From Narthecium ossifragum (Eukaryota; Streptophyta; Magnoliopsida; Dioscoreales; Nartheciaceae): 64,000 nucleotides of DNA. Of the stretch, positions 11,128 through 21,309 are shown piece after piece (the stretch's first letter is position 1; each line of letters opens with the position of its first letter). The stretch is taken from contig OY986969.1 in assembly GCA_963920575.1 (NCBI GenBank), forward strand, positions 8,925,096 through 8,989,095, in the 5' to 3' direction. The position numbers and the translations under genes are program-made. The notes below the pieces were generated by a model that was not told the DNA's origin, ran no database searches, and saw nothing but the letters and a program-made list of their open reading frames with translations.

Positions 11128-11661
11128 TCAATAAAACAGTGGATACGAAAGTTGCCTTATATTATCTGCTTGTACCGAGAAGGCGAATACTTTGATGGGT
11201 GGACAGGATGGCCAACCAAGAAGAAGAAATAGCGTGGCTAAGTCTCTATCATCGTGTAGGCAAATGAATGGTTTGTAACGGTCGTTGGGCATTTCAAAGC
11301 TCAAGAACAACTAGACGTCGACGGGAGATAGATTGCACAACGTGTAGAAATGTGACTTGAGTTTAGCGTATGATAGATCCGATGAGAACTCCTCAATCCG
11401 GCTAGACACCATGCGGTAAAAACCAAGCCCCTCGTCGTATACAACGTCCTCATTGAAGTGGTAGTGAAGTTGGATGCTCCCATCTCTATATTCACATATG
11501 ATCTGATGATCTCGGGTGGGTGGATTGGAGTGTAAATGGATGAGTAGGGGGGGAAGGGGGCTAAACGCGTGCCAAAAGAATATGTGGCGGGAGAACCTGT
11601 TCACCGGCTGTAGCGTATGTGAGTGGCCCAAAGGACTCGCCGTCATCACATCATGTCTCAT
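11128..11661 (-). pseudogene. possible Mutator-like transposase N-terminal remnant
   Basis: Two reverse-strand frames adjoin. The first (11661 to 11311) contains ICEYRDGSIQLHYHF, then SYAKLKSHFYTLCNLSP. The second (11310 to 11128) continues VYLFLSFEMPNDRYKPF-like sequence, then CLHDDRDLATLFLLL. The pattern of a beta-rich segment followed by a DDRDL motif resembles the N-terminal domain of plant MULE transposases. No DDE catalytic region, SWIM zinc finger or terminal repeats were found with it. Family assignment is tentative. Confidence 0.35.
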
Positions 11662-11761
11662 TTAATATGATGGGTTTTTTTTAAGGGTTCAGCCTTACGT
11701 AGAACGTCACCTGTATCTACCTTCCACTAGCAAACTGCTACTCCCACTCTCCGACACCACA

Positions 11762-11783
11762 CCCCCCCCCCCCCCCCCCCCCC
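11762..11783. repeat. run of 22 cytosines
   Basis: An uninterrupted C homopolymer. It could form an i-motif or G-quadruplex, but could equally be a polymerase-slippage or assembly artefact. Confidence 0.9.
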
Positions 11784-11834
11784 AGGTTTCGCTGGCCTCG
11801 CATAGTAGGTTCAATCCGGAAGTTCAGTAGGTCT

Positions 11835-12690
11835 GCCTCGAGGGTTCAACCCCCCCTACTTTTTTCCTATTATACCCTTTGTTTCCTTTTCTTTTCTTTT
11901 TGTTTTTTTACTTTTGTTTAATTCCCCTACTCTTTTTGTGTTTTTTTTCTTTTTCTTCAGTTTTGTTTAATTTTTATTTAGTTTTATTAGTTTTGTTTAT
12001 TTTTTTAATCAATGTTTTATTATTATTTCCGAGTAATTTATATATTAATGATTTTTCATGTTGTATTTTGCATATTAGTGTCAATTCTTATGTTTTTAGC
12101 ATATAAATGACACTGTTATTTGTGGTACGAAATAATAGGTACATCACCAAACGCACCGGAGCAGAATTTGGAGACAGTATTGATTAGAATTTGTCTTTTT
12201 ATATACTTTTATGTATCTCTTTTTGGTGTATTGTTACATGTACTCTTCCTTAAAGATGGTTAAATCAATATTGGCTTAGAAGACTTTTCACAAAACACGA
12301 TACATTTTTTAACTGTTAGTATTGTTGTTATTTTCATATATATACTTTTTATTTTGATCCGCATTTTTATACTTTTTAGATTTTTATAAATAATGACTCC
12401 CAAAATCTATAACCAAAAAATAAACATAAGATTACAAATGTATAATAAAGAAACTGTTTATCCAAAAAGAAAATAAAAGTGATAACAAAAAAGAAATAAA
12501 ATTAATAAAAAAAGAATAAAAAACAGATAAAAAAACAAAACTAATGAGAAAATAAAAGAAACAAAACTTTAAAAAAAACAAAAGAAGAAGGAAAAGTCAA
12601 TTATTGCGGCTGAGGGAGGACTATTGGGCATAAGTGGAAAATTTTGAATAGGGCCGGAGGGGGGCTGTGTCAGGGGGCGGGAGAACCAGC
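11835..12690. mobile_element. AT-rich fold-back-like element
   Basis: The outer 200 bp or so on each side are degenerate inverted repeats. The left phrase ttattagttttgtttattt is mirrored on the right by ttagttttgtttttttat read in reverse. The left cctattatacccttt is mirrored by a degenerate aaattttgaataggg side. The middle (12000-12450) is AT-rich with no gene. It ends close to the Pack-MULE at 12711. Low sequence complexity makes the inverted repeat less certain. Confidence 0.35.
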
Positions 12691-12849
12691 TCTCCTTCCA
12701 CTATCTCGGGATGAAAAATGATCCCTAGCCAACCTGTCGGAAGTTGGCTGATAGCCAACCTGACATGGCATGCTTGGATTGTCGACACGTGTCCCAATAT
12801 CGACGGTGGATAGCCAACTAAAGGCAGTTGCCCTAAGCCCATCGAGAGG

Positions 12850-13110
12850 GCTTCAATCCTTCGTGCTTCACCTAAGCCCGGCGCACCCGGACCTCGGCTC
12901 CTCCGTCCTTCGCCTCGGCTCCTCCGTCCTTCGTGCTTCACCTAAGCCCGGCGCACCCGGACCTCCTCCACCCATACCTCCTGTCGGCGCCTCCTCCACC
13001 CATACCTCCTCCCCAGACCTCCTCCACCCATAACTCCTCCCGGCGGCTCCTCCCCCCAGACCTCCTCCCCAGACCTCGTCCACCCATAACTCCTCCCGGC
13101 GGCTCCTCCA
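12850..13110. repeat. C-rich minisatellite
   Basis: A phrase of about 40 bp beginning gtccttcgtgcttcacc occurs twice (about 12856 and 12925). It is followed by at least four copies of a ctcctccacccataactcc-type phrase to 13110. The long reading frames here are by-products of the repeat. Confidence 0.8.
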
Positions 13111-13621
13111 CCCGATATTTGCTTCTAGTATATTCGTGCCGCATGTTGAACCATCGTATATCGAGATTGTAGCTCATGTATGCATTTATCTGCTTGCTAG
13201 TATGCTCATGCATTCCTGCAAATCCTTGGTCTCTGCTGGTACCCGGCTCCATTATAGTCGTATTGTGAATTTGCCTAATGTTCTGGCACTAAGCGAGCTT
13301 TTTATCAGCTCCAAAAATTAAACATTACTATCGATGTGTAACTTATCACTGATATTGTGTTCGAATGAAGTTAGCTTGATATGGTTCTCTTCCTTTGCTT
13401 CTTTGAATTCTTTCGCTGATTCGGCAGTATAATATAGTCTTTGAGATGATTTAATCCAATTGTCTGACTTTCAAATCATATAAACTGCTTTGCATGTTGT
13501 GCTAATCTTTGTTTGCCTTAACTACAAGTAGTTGTCTATAGGTATTCTGTTGTTCATGTGTATTAATCATGGTTTAAAGTTTTAGCTTCACATCTAAAGT
13601 TCTGTGTTATATTTTTCACAG

Positions 13622-14112
13622 GCTTCTACAAGGAGCTGCTTTTTTGTAGGTTTTGCTATACAGAGGATCTCTGCAGAGGTAAGACATGAATGTCTAAAAA
13701 TTAATGTGTCGTATGTATTCGATATTTTGCCATATTATTCTCCATGATTGAATTTGCAGAGGAAAACGAACTATTAGGCATTAGCCTTTTATCTCCGTTG
13801 AATTTGTCAGTAGTATACTCTTAATTTTCTTTCTTGTCATGCTACAAGCTATTTTACCAGAATTTATGCTTCCTTGATAGTCCACAATTCAGTTAATCAT
13901 ATATTTTTCACAGGTGATTGCAAAAGGTGAAGCGCAAGGAATGGTGAGCAAGTTCCTTGGCATAATGCTCGGGATAGCCTTGGCTAACTATATTGGCACC
14001 TCCACTCCTTTAGCTCTTGCTTCATTTGGGGTGGTAACTACAGTCCACATGTACTGCAATCTTAAGTCTTACCAATCGATTCAATTGAGGACTCTAAATC
14101 CATATCGTGCAA
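13622..14112 (+). pseudogene. RUS-family (DUF647) gene fragment, two exons
   Basis: RUS proteins (ROOT UVB SENSITIVE family) are plant membrane or plastid-associated proteins with a DUF647 domain. Exon 1 is 13622-13678, 19 codons (ASTRSCFFVGFA, then ISAE), bounded by acceptor cacag and donor gtaagac. Exon 2 is 13914-14112, acceptor ttcacag, donor gtaatt; it reads [16 protein letters not shown], then [16 protein letters not shown]. The phases join, giving a continuous piece of the central DUF647 domain. No other exons of a RUS gene were found on either side, and the piece lies inside a TIR element with a 9-bp duplication. The simplest reading is a captured genomic fragment with introns kept. 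Subfamily (RUS4-like?) is uncertain. Confidence 0.75.
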
Positions 14113-17110
14113 GTAATTACTCCAGCACTCCTAATTCTGCCTCCGTCAATAAATGTGATGTTAGTTGGTTTGATGCTGCTTCTAACTTGTAGAACATCTC
14201 CTATGCAGGTTTACTGTATCACTACAATATTTGTTATGAGCTAATCAAAAATCAGCATAGCCAAATGACCCTAATAGCCATTTTTGGAATAAATTTAGGC
14301 CTTCCTAATTTCTAATTTCAGATGAATTTTGGGGGGCTAACTATGCATGAAAATTTAACATCGGTACTAGCAACCCTGCACATCTGGACTGACTGGAGAA
14401 TATTACACTCCAAGATACATATTGCATTATCATGATGATGCTTAAAGTGTTAGTCTTGCAAATATTGTTTGATTGGTATTGGTCTCCGTATCGGAAAATA
14501 CTTACATTCATATCCATCTGGTAAGCTTACTTTCTTTTTACGGTCTATGCAGTAACTTGCTCTCTATCTTGGCCTGAACTTGCCTTGCCAACTTTACAAA
14601 TGCCAATAAGTTAACCCATTTGATGTGTCAATTTTTAAGTTTTGAAATCTGAATAATGATAGAACCTTAACAACTCAAGCCATTTTAGTTCATAGTTCAT
14701 AGATTGTCATGCCCATTTGTTGGGGAAATAGTTATCAAATGGATATGAATGTATTTACCAGGTTCAGCATCTGGCATTTTCAAGAAGTCTAATTTCTTTT
14801 ATTCTCTCTTGGAGCAGGTGGATCAACTTGAGGGTTCCATTTCATGAGTTCTTTGGGGATTTCTGCTTCAATCTGAAGGAGTATGTAAGGCATGCTGGCC
14901 TCAACTAGGAGGGCATTGCTCATTACATAACCTGACTCATGCACCTTGGTTGTAGGTTCTCCATAAGTGATTTGCTCGTGTTGCAGCCACCTGACAGTTG
15001 TGAATACCTTGTATTAGTGTTATTTTCTAGTCTTGTTTTCCATGTATACTTTGTCAAACTTTATTAATTGTCAAGGAAGCAATTCAATTATTGGTGGAGT
15101 TGCACGTTTGTCTCTACAAGAACGCTTGTAGTATATCCTGAAAACATTGTATTTCACTACAGCATACTTGTATGGGATGAAATACTGACATGCATTCAAC
15201 CCTGTGGAAACATTTTGATTCCTTAAAAATGAAACAACATCATATAAGATGATACAACATCATACAAACTGTATTCACTCCTTGTTGTATTCATTCCAAC
15301 ATCATACAAAATTATATTCATTCCTGCCTGTAACACATGCAATAATACAAAACTGTATTCACTCCTTATTGTATTCATTCGAACTGGATTCAGTAGTTCC
15401 CCAAAGATACAAAATTGGATTCTTTAGAAAAGACTCATTGCAACAGAGCTATGAAGACGGAGTTGCTATTAACTTCTTGTTCTTGGGCGGCGGATTTCCT
15501 CCAGCAAGCAGCACATAGGAATAAAAGCACATCATAGCAACACTGCAATCAAGTAAAAGAATGCACCTAATAAGAACAGCATCCAAAGTTGGAATAGCAT
15601 ATTGCATAGATCAAGAGCAAGGAATACCTAATGAATACGTAGAATCCTGAAGGAAAGACTTGCTTCGTCTGTATCAAGGAAGAGAATCATCATTAGCACA
15701 AGGAATTAATGAAGATAGAATTGGTTTTTGATTCATTTGTGATAGCTATCCATGGAATATGATTGAAATTGCTTCCAGAGAAGTGCAGCAGCAAGGGCTG
15801 TAATATGAAAGTAAATGATCAAAGGGACATCAAGGATACTTAAACATAACATAAGTTTGTTGAAAAGTTACGGTAATATAATGTTAAAGAAGACAGACGA
15901 AGTCATCCAAATATTCAATGTGTTCAACTTACATAAGCTTCATATACCCAAAAATGTGGACTATATCGGCAATAACCACACTTATATTAGCAGATAATGT
16001 TTGCCAATATCATGCAGCTGAATATTGTGTAGGTTGGGATATATAACTTTGGGCTCTGAACAACAATTAGCAAGAATCAGATCATCAGCTCAATTTTTCC
16101 AAACATTTTCACCAAAATTAGAAGAACAGAGCGCTGCCAAATGAAGATCTTTTCACATAGCCAGCAAAGTTCATGGTCTAAAAATTGTCTGTAACTAGCA
16201 TAGCAATATAAAATTCAAATTTAGCACCTTGATTATCCCCTGGATTAAGACAATTATAAATCTGAAGAGCAAACTTGTAATAAGGGCATCACTAGAATGG
16301 AAACTGGCTCTGCTTCCGTATATTCAACAGTCATTTCAGGTTGGTCTCTCAAGCCGTTGACATGACAACAGGAACTCATGTTTGCAATTCATGGTTACTA
16401 TATTCGCAATTCATGTTTACTGGCTCTGCTATGTTTCAAAATAAACATCAGTGTCACTACAAAATCATGTGAAACAAGTTGGTAAAAATCCAGAGAACAC
16501 AAAGAGATGTTCACGCGGAATAAGAAAAGGTTCCATTCCATTAAGAAAAGACAGAATTCTTGCTTCTGAGGTTTACTCTTCTGTTCAGCAAGAAGTAACT
16601 TTATGACCACACTGAGATGATGCATGCAGCGAGTATTAGCAAATGCACTTCCAGACGCATGAATTTTAAATGACAGATTGAAACCAATGTGGTTTCATGT
16701 GTGATATATCTAAGCATAGGTCATAGCCACTGAATAAGCCTCACCTATTGACATGCACAAGATGTGAACACTATGACCTTCGGAATTCAAGAAAAGAATG
16801 GTTGGAGCAAAAAACCTACAGGAACACCACAAATCGATTCAAACAGAAACAATCTATGAATAGGTTACTCTATCCTTCATACATACAGAGATTGAAAAAA
16901 AAATGGAGCTAAACCAGACCCATCTTATATAAGCAGAAACTTGCCAATCATTGCTTGATTGAATCTATAATAATCTTCGCATAAACATCTGAATTAAAAA
17001 AAACACATTAAAGCAAAGTAATTGCGATTAGAGGATATGCAAAACAATTTAATAGAAGGCATTTCCAACTCAAAGTAATCCAAAAGTAGTCGAGAAACTA
17101 AAAACCAGAA
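14113..17110. other. interior of Pack-MULE 1, no further gene recognised
   Basis: AT-rich sequence with many short frames. A possible intron-like or UTR-like character is seen near 14820-14890 (acceptor-like gagcag, then a short open stretch), but I could not match it to the next RUS exon. Around 15237-15390 a phrase built on acatcatacaaa...tattcactcc is repeated three to four times. Confidence 0.5.
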
Positions 17111-17475
17111 TTTATGTCAACTACTTTTGGTCAGCGACGGGAGATCGGAGTCACAGTAGCCGTCGCCGTCACAGTCGCCGTCGCCCACAACCTCTCTTCT
17201 CTCTCTCCAGTCACACGCTCGACGCCTCGGAGAGGAACGGGGTGAATGATCAGAACGGCCAAGGGGCCCGTGAGGGGAAGAGGCGTCGGTGAAGCGGAGG
17301 ATACTCTCAAAACCGCTGTCACAGGAACCGCACAGCGTCGTACGCCACACCCCCTCCCCACAAATGGCAACAACGGCAACGCCGACTCCGATGCGAAGGA
17401 CCCGCACAGCCCTCGAAATGCCGGGCCGACGCGATCGACCTCGGAGAGCCCGCGAGAGAAGGAAGGAGAAGGGGA

Positions 17476-17664
17476 GGGGAGATCGGTGGACGAGAGCCCG
17501 CAGGAGAAGGTATGAACGCCTACGAGCCTCTGGGAGGAGAAGGAAGGATGGAGAAGGAAGGAGAGGTTTTTCCCGCAGTAGAAGGAAGGAGAAGGGGAGG
17601 GGAGATCGGTGGAGGAGAGCCCGCGGGACAAGGTACCTCTGGGAGGAGAAGGAAGGAGAGGTTT
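17476..17664. repeat. GA-rich tandem repeat next to the right TIR
   Basis: A phrase beginning gggagatcggtgga and ending ggaaggagaggtttt occurs at 17480-17570 and again at about 17600-17664. Its terminal part, continuing into accgggtcaaaattgat, is shared with the right end of Pack-MULE 2 near 51907-51970, so it belongs to the element's subterminal region. Confidence 0.75.
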
Positions 17665-18090
17665 TACCGGGTCAAAATTGATCCAAATTTCAAAATCTCG
17701 GACACGTGTTGATCATCTACGAACGCCACGTCAGGTTGGCTATATATCACGACTCTCTCGGGATACACCAGATCATGTGGGATTTTTCATGCCACATGTC
17801 ATGCCAAGTCATGTGTTTTCACATGGCATGCCTTAATCAGGTACGTGCAGTTTTTGGATTTTGGAATTTTTGGGGTCTTGTTTTGCAAAGAAACAAGATA
17901 GGTTCCGGAAGTTTCAAAAGTAACTTATCGATTTTACATATTAAATTCATTTGATTATCAATTTTACATATCATGTCCATTTTCATTTTTTCTTATGATT
18001 CAAGCCAAAATCATATTTGTGAGACCATTTTACCCCTCAACGCATGCCATCTATTCTCTCACGCTGCATTTATTGTGCATTTAATGCAAG

Positions 18091-18852
18091 TTTAGCCGGT
18101 GGCTCTCGTCAGAGCTAGAGGAGCTCCACCGACATCAGGTGCCAGGGTGCTATTCCGGTGCCAACTGGCTCTCCAAAGCCCTGGACCACTTAATTGCCAC
18201 TCAAAAGATGGCGAATAGCATCCTCTTCTTAGCTGCAAATAGCAGCTCTTCGGTGAGCGTTGATCGGAAGAGCGTTGATCGGAAGACCGTCGACGAGTAC
18301 CTCGTAGACGTCGCCGAGCTGCTCGATGCGTGCAATGGCTTGCACGCGAGGATGGAGGGCATTAAGAACTACGTGGGTTCTCTAGCCGTGGCCTTGCGTT
18401 GGCTCCAATGAGGCCATGATCAGCCAAGCGTAATGACTCGGCCGATGGCGGCGCTGGATTCATGCGAGAGCACGGCGCGGCGATGCGCCGAGCTCGAGAA
18501 GTTTTGCTCCAACTTGACAAAGCTTGGTGAGAAGCTCGCGCACGGCGCAAGATTAGTCGACACCGTCGACGGCGCCCCTCTAGCGGAGATCCTGGAGCCG
18601 CTGAGCGCATCGAAAGGAGTCGCTTTGTTCATGGCCGGCTACGCCGGCATCTCGCTTTCCTTTAAATCTCGGCTCGGCCTGCTGATGGTGCAGCCGTCCA
18701 AGCTGGCGTCGTGGGGGAGCTCCCTGAATGAGCTGCACAAGGGAGTGAAGGAGGAGCTCGACAGGAGGAGGAAGGATGGATTAATAGCTCTGGACAAGCT
18801 GAATTTGACGGCGTCGGCCTCTCGGAGTTTGCAGGATTGCCTCTCCCGGTGA
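18091..18852 (+). pseudogene. BYPASS1/ROH1-like gene fragment, intronless
   Basis: A GC-rich open stretch runs from about 18091 to the TGA at 18850 with one in-frame TGA at 18409. It contains ANWLSKALDHLIATQK, then VDEYLVDVAELLDACN, then MEGIKNYVGSLAVALRWLQ. After the stop it continues ALDSCESTARRCAELEK to the C-terminus. The helical arrangement (a W-L-xK-A-hD start, then DxYLxDhhxLLDhCN) resembles the BPS1/ROH1 group of intronless plant genes, whose proteins regulate root-derived signalling or exocyst-linked secretion. The N-terminal third is absent: an in-frame stop lies at 18082 and no ATG precedes the homology. I am moderately sure of the family and confident that it is broken. Confidence 0.45.
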
Positions 18853-18890
18853 GTGGATAAGAAAGGGATGTGCCGGCCGGCGGAGCTGAA

Positions 18891-18960
18891 GGTGGCCACC
18901 AGTGAGTTGAAGATGAGAGGGTGGTAGGTGGCCACCAGTGAGTTGAAGATGAGATGGTGG
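18891..18960. repeat. 36-bp tandem duplication
   Basis: ggtggccaccagtgagttga and its continuation occur twice in direct succession (18891 and 18927), differing by single bases and a 2-bp length change. Confidence 0.9.
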
Positions 18961-19309
18961 TTGCATTTAACAGGGTCCCGACGTCAGCATGTGTAGTCAA
19001 AACATTTTCCTGTTTTAAATGCATTGTTTCTGATTGGGGTACGCACATACCTACGTGCATGGCATGGCCACCCACTTGTGAAGCTCGCCATCGTGAAGTT
19101 CGCCGACAAGTTCTCTGTTCTCCCCGTCGTGAAGCTCGTCGTCGCCCTCTCCTCACCTCCCCGCCTCCGGCCATCATGAACCTCTCTGTTTCCGTCTCCC
19201 TCTCCTCATTGCATGCCTCCAGCCATGGTCAATCTCGTCGGTTGTAGCCTCGCCCGCCACCGACGACGGTGAGTAGAGGAGAGAGTGTTCCGGAGAGAAG
19301 AGGGAGAGA

Positions 19310-19600
19310 GTGATGGCGAGGCGATTCGAGGGCGGCGGTGTTTCGGAGAGGGAGAGGGAGACGGCGACGGCGAGGCGAGTCGGAGAGGGAGAGGATGACG
19401 GCAATGGCGAGGCGAGTCGAGGGCGGCGGTGTTTCCAAGAGGGAGAGGGTGAGGGTGACGGCAGTGAGAGGGAGAGGGAGACGGTGACGGCGAGGTGAGT
19501 CAAGGGCGACGGTAATCCGGAGAGGGGGAGGGAGAGGATGACGGCGACGGCGAGGCAAGTCGAGGGCGGCGACGGCGAGGCGAGTCGAGGGCGGCGACGA
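19310..19600. repeat. GC-rich minisatellite
   Basis: At least six variant copies of a phrase combining gagagggagaggg, acggcgacggcgaggcga and gtcgagggcggcgg. Long frames on both strands arise from this periodic sequence and are not genes. Confidence 0.8.
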
Positions 19601-19619
19601 GGAGAGTGAGAGGGTGAGG

Positions 19620-19911
19620 CACCTCCGACCGGGCCATTTCTCTCCCTTCCCCTCCCCTATTCCAGCCGATGCTTCCCCATCTCTCTGACGGTCGAGCGAC
19701 GCAGGGGCATCAGCCATCGTCTTCACAACTTTGTTTCTGCGACACAAGCTTCATCCCCTGCCGCTCGCCGCTCGCCGCACGTCCTCTAATCCAGCCGGAG
19801 GACTCGTTCCTGTCGCTGACCTCGAGCCACCCGTGAAATGTGAAGCACACCTCCAGCAAGGTCCACGCGCGCGGCTTCCCCTGTTCCGGATAGCAGCTTC
19901 TCCGACAACCT
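19620..19911. repeat. host repeat unit, copy 1
   Basis: A 290-bp sequence starting ctccgaccgggccat and containing gacctcgagccacccgtgaa. It recurs at 34309-34555 (continuing at 46173 after Athila-2), and its first 25 bp or so recur again at 46716-46745. The left border of Athila-1 lies at its end. It contains no recognisable gene. Confidence 0.8.
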
Positions 19912-20862
19912 TGATAAGTCACTAATTATTCCTAATTAAACCCCTTAAACTACATTTGTTAGGCCTAGAGTAGGTGTATTTGATGATTTATTAGTTTTTT
20001 TCAGGTTTAAATAGGTTTTGAGAAGAAATACAAGAGTTTCGGCTAAGAAGATGAATTTATTTGATAAAGACTGCTTCATCGCCTGTCAGGAAAATATTCG
20101 CCAGATATTCTGTATAAGTCCAAATATTCTGGAAATTTAGTACATGATATAAGACTTTAAGATCTACAATGTTTATGTTGGACACTTTACCAGATTCCTG
20201 ATGGTGCGATAGCAGAATTGAAGAATACATGCAGATACATAAGCTGGAAAGCTGCTCCGTCGATGCTGAAGATAATATTCGCCAAATATTCTACATTAAT
20301 TAGAATATTATGAAATATTTTGGAGATGACAGAAGACTTCCAGATCTAGAACTGTTCTGTTGAATACTTTCTCAAATTTCGAACGGATTAGCTTCAGAAT
20401 TGATTACAAATCGGAATTCCGAGTAGGAATTGAAGAATAAGGAAGCTGATGACGTGGCAGTTATTAACCCAGTCAAACTGGGAAGTCCGATCGATCGGTT
20501 TGAGTCCGATCGATCGCTCCGATGACGTCAGTAACCCGGAATTAAGATGATAACTATGGAAGATTAAGGGTGAAACTAGGGTGGATTGTGTATTTCCTAA
20601 GACATCTTTTTCCATCTGATTAAAACCTTAATATTTTCTTTTGCTTTCTTAGATAGTTTCAGTTAGATCAATCTATCATTGAAGTGTTTGGTTTAGATCA
20701 AGAGTTTTGAGAATTGATTGTGGTTTTCCTAGTAATTCCCTGTGGTTCGACTCCGGATTTCACCACTAGTCTACCTAGTAGTATTAGTGATTGAACAAGG
20801 ATATAAATTTAAGATTTGATTGAGGTTAGCAACGTTTTAACGACGACGTTTGCGAGCGATCA
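19912..20862 (+). mobile_element. Athila-1 5-prime LTR, promoter deleted
   Basis: 951 bp, compared with 1574 bp for the partner at 32723-34296. The missing 620 bp or so lies between ggaattaag and atgataactatgg (near 20547). In the 3-prime LTR this interval holds the TATA region (aatatataaggg, about 33412) and the probable transcription start. The short sequence aag at both break points suggests a microhomology deletion. Palindromes of the ccgatcgatcgg type lie at 20488-20520. Confidence 0.85.
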
Positions 20863-20868
20863 ATTTTT

Positions 20869-20885
20869 TGCGCCGTTGCCGGGGA
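20869..20885 (+). promoter_or_regulatory. Athila-1 primer-binding site
   Basis: tgcgccgttgccgggga, seven bases after the LTR end. It is the usual Athila tggcgccgttgccgggga site (tRNA-Asp type) with one g missing. Confidence 0.8.
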
Positions 20886-21070
20886 TTTCGACGGTTAACT
20901 AATTGACTTTCTCTTAACTCATTTTCTTTGCTTCATTAGGTTTTTATCTTTCTTATTTTTCCCTTTCTTTATTTTACACTTTTTAGGAATTTTCTGACAA
21001 TTTTCTGGAATTTTTGCAGCATTGGAACGGATTTTTCTTGAAGAAAAACACAACTCGGCAGACACCTGGA

Positions 21071-21190
21071 GCGATCGGTCGGACTTGAATCCGATCGATC
21101 GGACTGCGCCATCTGTTTTGAAATGGACTTCGAGTGAAGGAGCTTACAGCCTGAAGCGACCGATCGGACTGGAAACCGACCGATCGGAAC
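21071..21190. repeat. palindrome cluster in the Athila-1 leader
   Basis: Two pairs lie here: gcgatcggtcgg with ccgatcgatcgg (about 21071-21104), and gcgaccgatcgg with ccgaccgatcgg (about 21157-21188), each separated by about 10 bp. They match the LTR motif at 20488-20520 and its coding-region copies at 22985-23065. Confidence 0.8.
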
Positions 21191-21309
21191 TGCACAGTCA
21201 GCTAAGCCTTTTTACTTCAAATTTTTTCCGTTTCAATTGTTGTTTTCCGGGTTTTGTCCTCTCCTCCGAATTTTCTATTTTCTTTTTCTCTGTTTGTGTG
21301 TGATCCTGC

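Larger units (their letters stand above)
12711..17753. mobile_element. Pack-MULE-like element 1 carrying RUS exons
   Basis: The ends are long inverted repeats. The left one, 12711-12815, contains ccctagccaacct and gacacgtgtcccaat; the right one, about 17640-17753, is its imperfect reverse complement with a shared agccaacctgac core and acacgtgtcc core. Nine-bp flanks match at 8 of 9 positions: tatctcggg (12702-12710) and tctctcggg (17754-17762). That is the Mutator signature. The same terminal family bounds the smaller element at 51021-52070. Inside are a GC-rich minisatellite, two exons of a RUS-family gene with their introns, about 3 kb without a recognisable gene, and GC-rich tandem repeats. 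No transposase is present, so it is non-autonomous. Confidence 0.75.

Noticed and set aside
12868..13252. Glycine/proline-rich frames at 12.9-13.2 kb
   Set aside because: By-products of the C-rich minisatellite.
17131..17681. Long frames on both strands near the right end of Pack-MULE 1
   Set aside because: They come from GA-rich tandem repeats; no recognisable protein.
19229..19747. 172-codon reverse frame
   Set aside because: It lies across the GC-rich minisatellite and is periodic rather than gene-like.
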